33,706 nucleotides of DNA, taken from a virus. Shown in pieces: positions 15,364 through 23,175 of this stretch (position 1 is the first letter of the stretch; each line of letters begins with the position of its first letter). Made by a program: the position numbers and the translations under genes. Under the pieces are notes generated by a model that was not told the DNA's origin, did not search any database, and saw only the letters and a program-made list of their open reading frames with translations. The stretch spans positions 1-33,706 of IMG/VR virus record IMGVR_UViG_3300032285_001150, one strand, 5' to 3'.

Positions 15364-16419
15364 ATGGCCACAAAAGCCTTCGATTTATCGAAATTTAGAA
15401 AGACCTTGACTAAGAGTATTGACGGTCTAGGCGTTGGGTTTAATGACCCGACAGATTGGGTTAGCACAGGTAATTATACGCTTAACTACCTAATCAGTGG
15501 AGATTTCCACAAAGGTATTCCACTAGGAAAAGTTACAGTGTTTGCGGGCGAATCCGGTGCAGGTAAGAGTTTTATCTGTTCAGGAAATCTTGTACGCAAT
15601 GCACAGGCTCAAGGCATCTATGTTATCTTGATCGATACAGAAAATGCACTTGACGAAAGCTGGTTACACGCACTAGGCGTTGATACTGGTGAAGACAAAC
15701 TTCTTAAACTCAATATGGCAATGATCGACGATGTTGCTAAAACCATTCACGAGTTTATGAAAGAATACAAAGAAATGAGCGAGCGTCCTAAGGTATTGTT
15801 CGTCATTGACAGCCTTGGAATGTTGTTGACTCCAACTGATATCAACCAGTTCGAAGCAGGCGATTTGAAAGGCGACATGGGTCGTAAGCCTAAGGCATTG
15901 ACAGCACTTGTTCGTAATTGTGTTAATATGTTTGGTAGTTATAATGTTGGCATGGTATGTACTAATCACACATATGCTAGTCAAGATATGTTCGATCCCG
16001 ACGATAAAATCTCAGGTGGACAAGGTTTCGTTTACGCAAGTTCTATCGTAGTTGCCATGAAGAAGCTGAAGTTGAAAGAAGATGAAGATGGCAACAAGGT
16101 ATCAGATGTCATGGGTATTCGTGCTAGTTGTAAGATCATGAAGACTCGCTATAGCAAGCCATTTGAGACTGTGCAGATTAAGATTCCGTATGAAACAGGT
16201 ATGAATCCGTACAGTGGTATGGTCGAAATGCTTGAAAAGCAAGGTGTTCTTGTACAGCAAGGTAACAGGCTCAAGTATGTTGATCCTACTACCGGCGAAG
16301 AATTCTTATTCTACCGAAAAGAATGGAAAGATGATAAATTAGATATGATAATGAAAAATTATCACAGCAAACCTTTAACAACTACCATTCTAGAGGAGAC
16401 AGAAGAGAATGTTGAATGA
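15364..16419 (+). CDS. uvsX: UvsX recombinase (RecA/Rad51 family)
   Basis: The 351-residue protein (T4: 391) carries Walker A GESGAGKS (G62-S69), a Walker B VLFVIDS with D149, and a LGVD/SGGQGFVYA region typical of phage RecA-like recombinases. It forms filaments on ssDNA and drives the strand invasion that primes T4-type replication. A GGAG site precedes the ATG. The 3' end overlaps the next gene by 11 bases. Confidence 0.94.
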   Translation: MATKAFDLSKFRKTLTKSIDGLGVGFNDPTDWVSTGNYTLNYLISGDFHKGIPLGKVTVFAGESGAGKSFICSGNLVRNAQAQGIYVILIDTENALDESWLHALGVDTGEDKLLKLNMAMIDDVAKTIHEFMKEYKEMSERPKVLFVIDSLGMLLTPTDINQFEAGDLKGDMGRKPKALTALVRNCVNMFGSYNVGMVCTNHTYASQDMFDPDDKISGGQGFVYASSIVVAMKKLKLKEDEDGNKVSDVMGIRASCKIMKTRYSKPFETVQIKIPYETGMNPYSGMVEMLEKQGVLVQQGNRLKYVDPTTGEEFLFYRKEWKDDKLDMIMKNYHSKPLTTTILEETEENVE

Positions 16420-16642
16420 AACCCAAATCGCTGATGTATGGATCTTGTTTAGCGAATTCCTAGACAAGAAGCAAGTAGACCTTGCGGCAGAAAGATACAT
16501 CGACTTGTTAGCAGATTATGGTGTGACGGATAGGATCCTAGAAAACGCAATGGGGAATGACGATATCTTAGATCGTGCCATTGAATATTATCTAGACGAT
16601 CCTGATTCAAAAGATGATGACGACTACGAAGAGTTAGAATAA
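16409..16642 (+). CDS. Small acidic conserved protein between uvsX and uvsY
   Basis: The 77-residue protein is helical and has a very acidic C-terminus (DDPDSKDDDDYEELE). It overlaps the uvsX end by 11 bases and has an AGAGGAG site, so it is co-translated. A gene of this size and position recurs in marine T4-like phages between uvsX and uvsY. Its function is unknown; a role with the recombination proteins is inferred from position only. Confidence 0.8.
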   Translation: MLNETQIADVWILFSEFLDKKQVDLAAERYIDLLADYGVTDRILENAMGNDDILDRAIEYYLDDPDSKDDDDYEELE

Positions 16643-16645
16643 TAC

Positions 16646-17098
16646 ATGTGGTATTCTAAGATAAGCAAAGACATTTCATACATTCCGGATGCTGTGGCAT
16701 ATTTCGACGGCGAATTACAAGCCGCAAGGAAAGACACACATATTTCCGGAAATATAGAGAAGGCAGCGGCAGGAATGCCGGGCATAGTTGAACATAGATT
16801 TAGCCAACTTCAAGAAATTGAAGCTATCTTAGAATATCTTAACATCGAATTACGAAGACTAAAGAGTCAGCATTTCCGTAAATATCTCGAAAGTTACCAA
16901 CGAGCTTTATCTTCTAGGGATTGTGAAAAATTCGTAGAAGGTGAAGCAGATGTGGTAGATTTTGAAAAAATTATCAATGAATTTGCCTTGCTTAGAAATA
17001 AATGGCTAGGTATCACCAAAGCCCTGGATATAAAACAGTGGCAACTGTCTAATGTCATTAAACTCCGTACCGCTGGTATGGAAGATGCTACATTATAA
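16646..17098 (+). CDS. uvsY: UvsY recombination mediator
   Basis: At 150 residues it is close to T4 UvsY (137). UvsY helps UvsX replace gp32 on ssDNA. The protein is helical, with GIVEHRFSQLQEIEAILEYLNIE-type segments, basic residues in the middle (RRLKSQHFRKYLESYQRA) and a C-terminal LRTAGMEDATL characteristic of marine T4-like UvsY. It follows the small acidic gene after 3 bases, completing the gp32-uvsX-uvsY recombination set. Confidence 0.8.
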   Translation: MWYSKISKDISYIPDAVAYFDGELQAARKDTHISGNIEKAAAGMPGIVEHRFSQLQEIEAILEYLNIELRRLKSQHFRKYLESYQRALSSRDCEKFVEGEADVVDFEKIINEFALLRNKWLGITKALDIKQWQLSNVIKLRTAGMEDATL

Positions 17099-17114
17099 TA
17101 AATCAATCTGCTCA

Positions 17115-17134
17115 AAAGGTGTCTTATCACCTTT
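17115..17134 (+). terminator. Weak hairpin after uvsY, possible terminator
   Basis: AAAGGTG/CACCTTT form a 7-bp stem with a 6-base loop, but the sequence after it is AAATAATAA, not a T run. It may be an mRNA end structure rather than a terminator. Confidence 0.35.
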
Positions 17135-17149
17135 AAATAATAATAGAGG

Positions 17150-17178
17150 TTGACTTTATTTGTCTAGTAGTATAAAAT
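17150..17178 (+). promoter_or_regulatory. sigma70-like early promoter, leaderless
   Basis: TTGACT (17150-17155) and TAAAAT (17173-17178) are each 5/6 matches, 17 bases apart. Position +1 falls on the A of the ATG at 17185, with no space for a ribosome site. Confidence 0.65.
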
Positions 17179-17184
17179 AATATA

Positions 17185-18393
17185 ATGATAACAGTAGACA
17201 ATTTCCTAACACAACTTAATCAGCATGGTTTAGAAAATTTCGAAGGTCACGTTAGTAGGCGAGATCTGAAAGTTTTACGCAGTCTTGCGACCAGCATATG
17301 TTTACCTAGTTTTATCACAGAAAACCAAGCTAGGCTACTGCATAAGATTTTAGAAAACAATCTACATGCTTTTAGCCAGGTAGATTCCGAACTCGAGGAA
17401 ATTTTAATCTTAAACTCTTGGTCAAAAGAATTTAGGATAGTAGAGCAAATCAGAAAAATCTATCTCAGTAAAGCCGAACCCATGATTGTGGTAGAATTTA
17501 CCCATAATATGGCAATACGCAAGGCTTTACAGAATAGTAAGCATGAAAATTTCGAGTATGTTTCTTATATCAAGTCGCCTGATGGTAAGAAAACTGCTTT
17601 TGCTCTGACCGAAAAGAATATTCTCGGCCTTGTTGAAACACTAAAACCTTACAAATTTGATATCGACGAAAAAATCCTGAATTTTTACGAAATTATCAAA
17701 AATTTCCAGATTTCTAAGATCAAGGAAGATTTTACATTTGGAGAAAATATGATATCTCCGCTGAAAAATGCTCTTGAACAGGAGCTTGGTCTGTTGGAAA
17801 ATGTTTCTGAAGAAAAAATTCAGGACCGTAAAATACGCTATCAGTATTTTTTGAAAAAAACCGAAAAAATACCAAAAAATCCGGAAAATTTGAAGGAAAC
17901 CATAATTTTTAGATCTCAGCCTAAAGTGTGGATCGACAGCAAAAAGTATTCTCTCTCAGAAGTTTTTGCAGAATTGAAAAATCTCGATCGATTACCAGCC
18001 CTGGTGGTTTTTGATTCATGGAACGATGATGCATGTGTTAAAAATATCGAGATTTTTTCAGAAAGTTTGGAAAAAAATGGAATTTCTGAGAATGTAGGAA
18101 TTTACTTTCGTCTGGAAAATAATGAGCATGGCAAGATTTTTAATGAATTTATAAAAATAAAAAATTATAATTCACAACTAAACGATCATACATCCATAGC
18201 AGGCGTACAAACCGGAAAATTACCGAAATTTTTCCTAAAAGATTGCAATTGGTCACCGAAAAGTGTTATTGTATTAGGAACTAATCTCAGACACAGTAAG
18301 ACAGCAGTATATGCCAATCGATGTGATCTTATACTGTCATACGCTGAGAAGGATAGCATAATAGAGAACACATATAATCCATGGCGCAAGTAA
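17185..18393 (+). CDS. Unknown 402-aa protein upstream of uvsW, possible HARP-like helicase relative without motor motifs
   Basis: The protein is Lys/Glu/Asn-rich and no Walker A or B motif is visible. Residues about 95-165 (PMIVVEFTHNMAIRKAL, then KKTAFALTEKNILGLVETL and FDIDEKI) resemble in pattern the HARP-type DNA-recognition domain found before the motor of some SF2 annealing helicases. The C-terminal part (SVIVLGTNLRHSKTAVYANRCDLILSYAEKDS region) could be a remnant of a helicase C-terminal lobe. Its codons are richer in A/T runs than neighbouring genes, especially 17650-18180, which may point to a different origin. It has its own early promoter and overlaps uvsW by 13 bases, so the two are co-expressed. 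The HARP resemblance is tentative. Confidence 0.75.
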   Translation: MITVDNFLTQLNQHGLENFEGHVSRRDLKVLRSLATSICLPSFITENQARLLHKILENNLHAFSQVDSELEEILILNSWSKEFRIVEQIRKIYLSKAEPMIVVEFTHNMAIRKALQNSKHENFEYVSYIKSPDGKKTAFALTEKNILGLVETLKPYKFDIDEKILNFYEIIKNFQISKIKEDFTFGENMISPLKNALEQELGLLENVSEEKIQDRKIRYQYFLKKTEKIPKNPENLKETIIFRSQPKVWIDSKKYSLSEVFAELKNLDRLPALVVFDSWNDDACVKNIEIFSESLEKNGISENVGIYFRLENNEHGKIFNEFIKIKNYNSQLNDHTSIAGVQTGKLPKFFLKDCNWSPKSVIVLGTNLRHSKTAVYANRCDLILSYAEKDSIIENTYNPWRK

Positions 18394-19850
18394 GACTGAT
18401 CATAAAAGACGAGGTCAATATCAAGCTAGAAGGGCTTGATATTGAGGCTCGACGCAAATTAGCAAATACATTCAAATATTTTGCTCCTTATGCTCGCTAT
18501 CATCCTGCATACAAGCTAGGACGGTGGGATGGCACTGTAAGTCTTTTTGGTCTCGGTGGAAATGGCTACCTAAATCAGCTGGAAAAAATACTAGAAATTC
18601 TTAATGGAATGGGTATAGATATCGACAGCATTGATGATCAACGGCACACTCATAATCTAGCATTCACCGAAGTCACTGAGACATATTGGGCCGATCAAGG
18701 TAAGGTCTGGCCTAAAGGTCACCAACAAGAAGGACAGCCTATCATGTTGCGTGACTATCAGGTAGAGGCAGTTAACATCTTCTTGCAAAATCCACAAAGT
18801 TTGCAAGAAATTGCCACTGGTGCAGGCAAGACAATTACTACAGCAACACTGAGTCATCTGTCGGAAAAGATTGGCAGAAGTATTATCATTGTTCCTAATA
18901 AGTCATTAGTTGAACAAACTGAGGAAGACTTTGTCAACGTAGGATTAGATGTGGGTGTATACTACGGAGATCGCAAAGATCTCGGAAAAACCCATACGAT
19001 TTGCACTTGGCAAAGTCTTAATATTTTAGACAAAAAGTCAAAAAATCACGAGCAAGACATACTAACTCTTGCAGAATTTTTAGATGGCGTTAAGACTGTT
19101 ATTGTAGATGAAGTACACATGGCTAAAGCAGATGTACTGAAAAATCTATTAACACAGAACGTATGTAATGCTCCAATTCGTTGGGGATTGACTGGCACTG
19201 TGCCTAAAGAAGCACACGAAGCAGAAAGCATTTTTGCCAGCATTGGCCCAGTAGTTGGGCGGTTGTCAGCAAAGGAATTACAAGACAAAGGCGTTTTAAG
19301 TAATTGCCATGTCAACATTGTACAGCTGATAGATCTTCCAGAATTTAGCAGTTATGCAGAAGAATTAAAGTATCTTGTCACGGAAGAAGACAGGATGATA
19401 TACATCTCAAAATTAATAAAATCAATATCTCAAACAGGCAACACACTGGTTCTCGTCAACAGGATCGACTCAGGCAAATTCTTAATCAATGAACTACCAG
19501 ACGCAGTCTTTATATCCGGTGCAGTTAAAACCAAAGATCGAAAAGAAGAATACGATGAAATTAAAACTAGCGATAACAAGATTATTGTGGCCACTTTTGG
19601 CGTGGCCGCTGTCGGAATTAATATTCCTCGCATTTTTAATTTGGTTCTATTAGAACCAGGCAAGAGTTTTGTCAGAGTAATACAATCGATTGGACGTGGT
19701 ATCCGCAAAGCCGAAGATAAAGATTTCGTTCAGATCTGGGATATAACCAGTACCTGTAAGTATGCAAAAAGGCATCTTACAGAAAGAAAGAAATTTTATA
19801 AAGAGGCCAAGTATCCGTTTACTATAGAAAAGACGGATTGGTCCAAATAG
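18381..19850 (+). CDS. uvsW: UvsW-type SF2 DNA/RNA helicase
   Basis: The 489-residue protein matches T4 UvsW (503 aa). It shows an N-terminal DNA-recognition domain (about 1-110), Walker A ATGAGKT with K150, a DEVH box at D243-H246, LTGTVPKE (motif III region) and QSIGRGIRKAEDK (motif VI). UvsW unwinds branched DNA and R-loops, so it moves the phage from origin-dependent to recombination-dependent replication. The start overlaps the preceding gene and no ribosome site is visible, so translational coupling is likely. A TATAAT lies just upstream (18373-18378) but has no -35 partner. Confidence 0.93.
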   Translation: MAQVRLIIKDEVNIKLEGLDIEARRKLANTFKYFAPYARYHPAYKLGRWDGTVSLFGLGGNGYLNQLEKILEILNGMGIDIDSIDDQRHTHNLAFTEVTETYWADQGKVWPKGHQQEGQPIMLRDYQVEAVNIFLQNPQSLQEIATGAGKTITTATLSHLSEKIGRSIIIVPNKSLVEQTEEDFVNVGLDVGVYYGDRKDLGKTHTICTWQSLNILDKKSKNHEQDILTLAEFLDGVKTVIVDEVHMAKADVLKNLLTQNVCNAPIRWGLTGTVPKEAHEAESIFASIGPVVGRLSAKELQDKGVLSNCHVNIVQLIDLPEFSSYAEELKYLVTEEDRMIYISKLIKSISQTGNTLVLVNRIDSGKFLINELPDAVFISGAVKTKDRKEEYDEIKTSDNKIIVATFGVAAVGINIPRIFNLVLLEPGKSFVRVIQSIGRGIRKAEDKDFVQIWDITSTCKYAKRHLTERKKFYKEAKYPFTIEKTDWSK

Positions 19851-19858
19851 GAACAATC

Positions 19859-20365
19859 ATGCAGATATTAACGTTAGAGAACAAGACATTTTTATTGGAT
19901 AACTTACCAGAAGAAGTAGACGAAGATTGTAGATTTGCTGTGTTAGATAACAGTGATCCAAAAGATCCTGACTTTTTCTTCATGCCATTAATCTTCTTAG
20001 AAAGTTTTAACAGTCCGGCAATGGTATTAAAGATAGGTAATGATCAGATCACCATGCCTATCGATTGGCATATAGCAGTAGGCGATAGCCAAAGTGGATG
20101 TGATGTCGAAATATTACCATTAACCAGCTTGAATGACAGAGGTTTTGATGCACTATGCTTCAACCCATTAAGCAGTTTTAGAGTAGAATTTAGGAAAATA
20201 GAAATTGTAAATTTTTATAATGATGTTAAATGGTATTTTCCTAAGATGAAAAATAATCAACTGTTAGCAACTCCATTATCTTATGGAGACAAACCAGATT
20301 GTGTCTATTTTGTCAAAGAAATCTCAAGGCAAAGCGAAACAATCGATTTGAGCAAGATATTATAA
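19859..20365 (+). CDS. Conserved T4-like phage protein, function unknown
   Basis: The 168-residue beta-rich protein starts MQILTLENKTFLLDNLPEEVDED. An upstream in-frame ATG at 19838 lies inside uvsW; the ATG at 19859 has an AGGA site (19849-19852) at good spacing and gives a better N-terminus. Recognisable segments are DPDFFFMPLIFLESFNSP, TMPIDWHI and LTSLNDRGFDALCFNPLSSFR. I associate this pattern with a widespread hypothetical protein of marine T4-likes found after uvsW, but its function is not known to me. It begins 8 bases after the uvsW stop, implying the same transcript. Confidence 0.75.
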   Translation: MQILTLENKTFLLDNLPEEVDEDCRFAVLDNSDPKDPDFFFMPLIFLESFNSPAMVLKIGNDQITMPIDWHIAVGDSQSGCDVEILPLTSLNDRGFDALCFNPLSSFRVEFRKIEIVNFYNDVKWYFPKMKNNQLLATPLSYGDKPDCVYFVKEISRQSETIDLSKIL

Positions 20366-20374
20366 GGACAACAC

Positions 20375-20998
20375 ATGGCATTAAGAGTAGCTTATTTTCA
20401 ACCTATCATCTTAGCAATAGATGATGTACCTCCTGTGGAATTTAGCAAGATCTATGCACTTGCAGAAAACTTGCATGCCCATCCAGAACTGAATGATCAA
20501 GGCAATCCACAGCTCAGTGCAAGAGGCGGACAACAGATACAGGTATATCCTAATAAATTAGGACTAGATGTATCATGGCTCGTCGACACGTTGGAAAAAT
20601 TGTGCCAAGGGTATTTAGAACTAGTGACAGGACAAAGTGGCGGTGAAGAATTAAGATTCGTCAAGCCTGTAGTTACTAGCATATGGACTATACGACAGGG
20701 CCCTGGCGATTATCAAGAAATGCACACACATCCTGGTGGAAATCTCAGCGGTAACATCTATATCAGTGCTCCAGAATTGGATGAAAATAGCGCACCTAGC
20801 GACAGCAAGATATTGTTTAGGTTACCACATACTAAAGACGTAACAAAATTTATTATGAACGATACTTGGAGATATCCTCCCACTCCGGGCACTGTTATAC
20901 TATTTCCTAGCTATCTTCCACATACCGTGTATCCTTGGAAGGGACAAGGATCACGAACTGTTATGGCATTTGATGCCAAGTTAGTTCCAAAGGAATGA
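20375..20998 (+). CDS. 2-oxoglutarate/Fe(II)-dependent oxygenase-like protein
   Basis: The 207-residue protein has H117 and H119 in QEMHTHPGGNLSGNIYI, then PGTVILFPSYLPHTVYPW with H183, and an Arg in GSRTVMAFD. This order fits the double-stranded beta-helix core of the putative 2OG-Fe(II) oxygenases common in marine phages: iron ligands near the HTHPG...SG strand and the distal His, with the Arg binding 2-oxoglutarate. A canonical HxD is replaced by HTH, so the exact ligands are uncertain. The substrate is unknown; protein, nucleobase or sugar are all possible. An AAGGA site precedes the ATG and the next gene starts 3 bases after the stop. Confidence 0.75.
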   Translation: MALRVAYFQPIILAIDDVPPVEFSKIYALAENLHAHPELNDQGNPQLSARGGQQIQVYPNKLGLDVSWLVDTLEKLCQGYLELVTGQSGGEELRFVKPVVTSIWTIRQGPGDYQEMHTHPGGNLSGNIYISAPELDENSAPSDSKILFRLPHTKDVTKFIMNDTWRYPPTPGTVILFPSYLPHTVYPWKGQGSRTVMAFDAKLVPKE

Positions 20999-21001
20999 TA
21001 C

Positions 21002-21238
21002 ATGGGAACTCTCAAACCCGGAGCAACATACATCTATGAGAAAGCAGACGGTGTGACATACGCTCGCGAATTTGGTAAGACAGAAAGAACAGCAATTGGT
21101 TGGGATTATGATGTTGGGCAATTGGCCATCGAAGAGATGTGGAAGGATATTCGGTTCCAAGCACATACCAATCCCACTTTACAAAAAGCCTTGGATCGTG
21201 TTATAATGATTTATAAACTGAGTAAAGAAAAGCTATGA
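21002..21238 (+). CDS. Small conserved phage protein
   Basis: The 78-residue protein begins MGTLKPGATYIYEKADGVTYAREFG and ends in a helical part. It has an AAGGA site inside the end of the oxygenase-like gene and overlaps the next gene by ATGA. The N-terminus is familiar from small marine T4-like proteins of unknown function. No motif gives a role. Confidence 0.75.
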   Translation: MGTLKPGATYIYEKADGVTYAREFGKTERTAIGWDYDVGQLAIEEMWKDIRFQAHTNPTLQKALDRVIMIYKLSKEKL

Positions 21239-21711
21239 GTGAAAAAGTAGAACTTAAGGAAAAGATACTTGCTGTCGACACTAATGTCAGAGAGCTATGG
21301 GATGCCATGGATCCTGAACAGCAGAAACATCTAAAGAGCGAGTTCTATATATTAAATCGGTATATTTCTAATGTTAAAGCTAACAATAGAGAGATGCAGG
21401 AACATCATGTACTGGCTGTAAACGAATACTTCAACAAGAATTGGCAACACCTGCAGAAACATCCTAAACTTCTTTGGTTATTGTTATGTATGTGCAGTTA
21501 TGATGGCAAGACCAAATTCTTCCACGAATGGATTGGTTTTAAGAAAAAGACTGGAAACAGCAAGAAGGCCAAATTTCTAATGGAGTTATATCCTTCTCGT
21601 AAAGTCGATGAGTGCGAATTGTTAGCAGATCTAATGACCGATAAAGAAGTCATAGAACTTGCTGGACAATATGGCATGGATGAAGCAACTGTTAAGAAAC
21701 AGATAAAATGA
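21235..21711 (+). CDS. Possible clamp-loader small subunit (gp62-like)
   Basis: This is a 158-residue helical protein. The order of segments (EFYILNRYIS, then VLAVNEYFNKNW, LQKHPKLLWLLLCMCS, and FFHEWIGFKKK) resembles the compact gp62 proteins of marine T4-likes, in which an aromatic-x-x-N-R-x-x-S motif is followed by an N-x-x-N stretch and a basic aromatic motif near RW. gp62 works with the gp44 ATPase to load the gp45 sliding clamp. T4 gp62 is longer (187 aa), and neither gp44 nor gp45 is next to this gene. The assignment is only a suggestion. It is coupled by ATGA overlaps on both sides. Confidence 0.75.
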   Translation: MSEKVELKEKILAVDTNVRELWDAMDPEQQKHLKSEFYILNRYISNVKANNREMQEHHVLAVNEYFNKNWQHLQKHPKLLWLLLCMCSYDGKTKFFHEWIGFKKKTGNSKKAKFLMELYPSRKVDECELLADLMTDKEVIELAGQYGMDEATVKKQIK

Positions 21712-22397
21712 TTATAGATGTAGCTACATATACCTGTCAGTATTGTGGTAATAAGTTCCAGAAAGAAAAAACTCTGGCCGTGCATCTATGTGAGCAGAAA
21801 CGCAGAGCACTGGCAAAGACCGAAAAGCATGTGGTTTTAGGATACGATACATATAACAGATTCTATCGTAAGACACAGAATAGTAAACAAGACAAGACCT
21901 ATGAAGATTTTGCAAAAAGTCCTTATTACAATGCTTTCGTTAAGTTTGGCAGTTTTGTTAGCAATGTTAATCCGTTATATCCCGACAGATTTATCGATTA
22001 TGTTGTCACATCGGGAGTAAAACTTGATCATTGGTGCAGAGATGAATTGTATGAGAAATATGTATTAGATCTTATCAAATCAGAAACTGTAGAAACTGCG
22101 CTACAGCGTAGCATAGGACATATGATGTCATGGGCGGATGATCACAATGCACAATGGAATCATTATTTCAGCTATGTTAGTTTGAACAGAGCAACGTTTG
22201 ATATTAAAGATGGTAAGGTAAGTCCTTGGATTATACTTAACAGTTCTAGCGGTAAAACCATGCTAAGTAAGTTTAGCGACGAACAGTTGGCGGCCATTAG
22301 TACTATTATAGATCCTCAATTCTGGCTGAGGAAATTTAAGCAACACCCTGCTGACATAGAATTTGTTAAACAGGTCGTCAAGGAATCAAATATATGA
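21708..22397 (+). CDS. Zinc-finger protein, function unknown
   Basis: The N-terminal 28 residues (TCQYCGNKF, then LAVHLC) hold C10, C13, H26 and C28, a C2H2/C2HC-like zinc finger similar to nucleic-acid-binding fingers. The remaining 200 residues are mixed alpha/beta, rich in aromatic residues (for example SPYYNAFVKFGSFVSNV, LYPDRFIDYVV, PQFWLRKFKQHP), and have no motif I know. Total length is 229. It overlaps both neighbours by ATGA. The finger and the position among replication genes suggest nucleic-acid binding. I considered the gp59 helicase loader (217 aa in T4) but could not align it. Confidence 0.75.
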   Translation: MIIDVATYTCQYCGNKFQKEKTLAVHLCEQKRRALAKTEKHVVLGYDTYNRFYRKTQNSKQDKTYEDFAKSPYYNAFVKFGSFVSNVNPLYPDRFIDYVVTSGVKLDHWCRDELYEKYVLDLIKSETVETALQRSIGHMMSWADDHNAQWNHYFSYVSLNRATFDIKDGKVSPWIILNSSSGKTMLSKFSDEQLAAISTIIDPQFWLRKFKQHPADIEFVKQVVKESNI

Positions 22398-22594
22398 AAA
22401 CACGCATACTGCAAGATGGCAGGGTGGTAGAAGAATTAGAAGAAGCAAGGACACTTTCTGTTAAGACACGATGCCCAGATAAATGGATTTTAATAGATAT
22501 GGAGACAGGCGAGCAATATCAACCTTATAAAAACAAAGGCTCCCTCGACTGGGAAAAAGTTAATGCAGTAACTTGGAAAAGGGTTGAATTCTAA
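22394..22594 (+). CDS. Small conserved phage protein
   Basis: The 66-residue protein begins MKTRILQDGRVVEELEEARTL and ends WEKVNAVTWKRVEF. It overlaps the zinc-finger gene by ATGA and the next gene by a shared A (TAATG), so the three are translationally coupled. The C-terminal beta-strand/Trp pattern suggests a small folded domain. No function can be given. Confidence 0.7.
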   Translation: MKTRILQDGRVVEELEEARTLSVKTRCPDKWILIDMETGEQYQPYKNKGSLDWEKVNAVTWKRVEF

Positions 22595-23175
22595 TGCCAG
22601 ATATTGATATAGATTTTGCTGATAGGACAAAAGCACTTGAACATTTCAAGTATGTAACTGCGGCCATACAAGAAGATAGTGGTACTTTTAAGAAGCACAA
22701 CACTGGTATATATTGCACTTCTATACCGCACAATCCGTTTACTAAATTGAGTACTATAGATTATAAGGCAGCGGAAGAGCGTGGCTATTTTAAGATAGAT
22801 TTTTTAAATGTTAGCATCTACAAAGGGATTAGAGACGAAGCACATCTCAAACATTTGATGGAGACTGAACCACTATGGGATCTACTAGAGCAAGACGACT
22901 TTACCCAACTCCTGTTCCATGTGAATGGGCATGGGTCTATTCTGAGACAAGTAAAACCAAAATCTATAGAACAGTTGGCCGCAGTATTGGCGATGATCAG
23001 GCCCGCGAAACGTTATCTGATTGGGAAAGACTGGACTACGGTGATGATGGAAGTGTGGACGAAACCAGAGAATGACGAGTATTATTTTAAGAAAGCCCAT
23101 GCAGTAGCCTATGCAGTGGCAGTAGTGGTGCAGATGAATTTAATATGTGAACAGATAAGCTGGGAGTATTCTTAA
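22594..23175 (+). CDS. Minimal DnaE-like protein (bacterial DNA polymerase III alpha palm fragment)
   Basis: The 193-residue protein resembles the catalytic palm region of bacterial Pol III alpha. MPDIDIDFADR matches the PDxDxDF motif with two catalytic aspartates (D5, D7). FKIDFL (K67, D69) matches the third aspartate with its Lys. Residues about 107-146 (FHVNGHGSILRQVKPKSIEQLAAVLAMIRP) match the FQ.ES.GM...KP...EDL.A..AL.RPG motif. FKKAHAVAYAVAVVVQ (about 164-180) matches FNKSHAVAY. Missing are the PHP domain, the upstream Gly-Ser nucleotide-binding motif, and the clamp- and OB-domains; DnaE is over 1100 residues. It begins exactly at the catalytic motif. It is the last gene of a coupled cluster and ends convergently with a minus-strand gene (4-base overlap). 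Polymerase activity is doubtful. Confidence 0.8.
   Translation: MPDIDIDFADRTKALEHFKYVTAAIQEDSGTFKKHNTGIYCTSIPHNPFTKLSTIDYKAAEERGYFKIDFLNVSIYKGIRDEAHLKHLMETEPLWDLLEQDDFTQLLFHVNGHGSILRQVKPKSIEQLAAVLAMIRPAKRYLIGKDWTTVMMEVWTKPENDEYYFKKAHAVAYAVAVVVQMNLICEQISWEYS

Noticed and set aside
17132-17139. TTTAAATA as a late promoter before the 402-aa gene
   Set aside because: It overlaps a hairpin arm, and a much better early promoter follows at 17150-17178.
18373-18378. TATAAT as a promoter for uvsW
   Set aside because: There is no -35 at suitable spacing, it lies only 2 bases before the ATG, and the gene is coupled to its upstream neighbour.
22875-23075. A 66-codon plus-strand frame inside the DnaE-like gene
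   Set aside because: It lies wholly within the better-supported frame, with no ribosome site.
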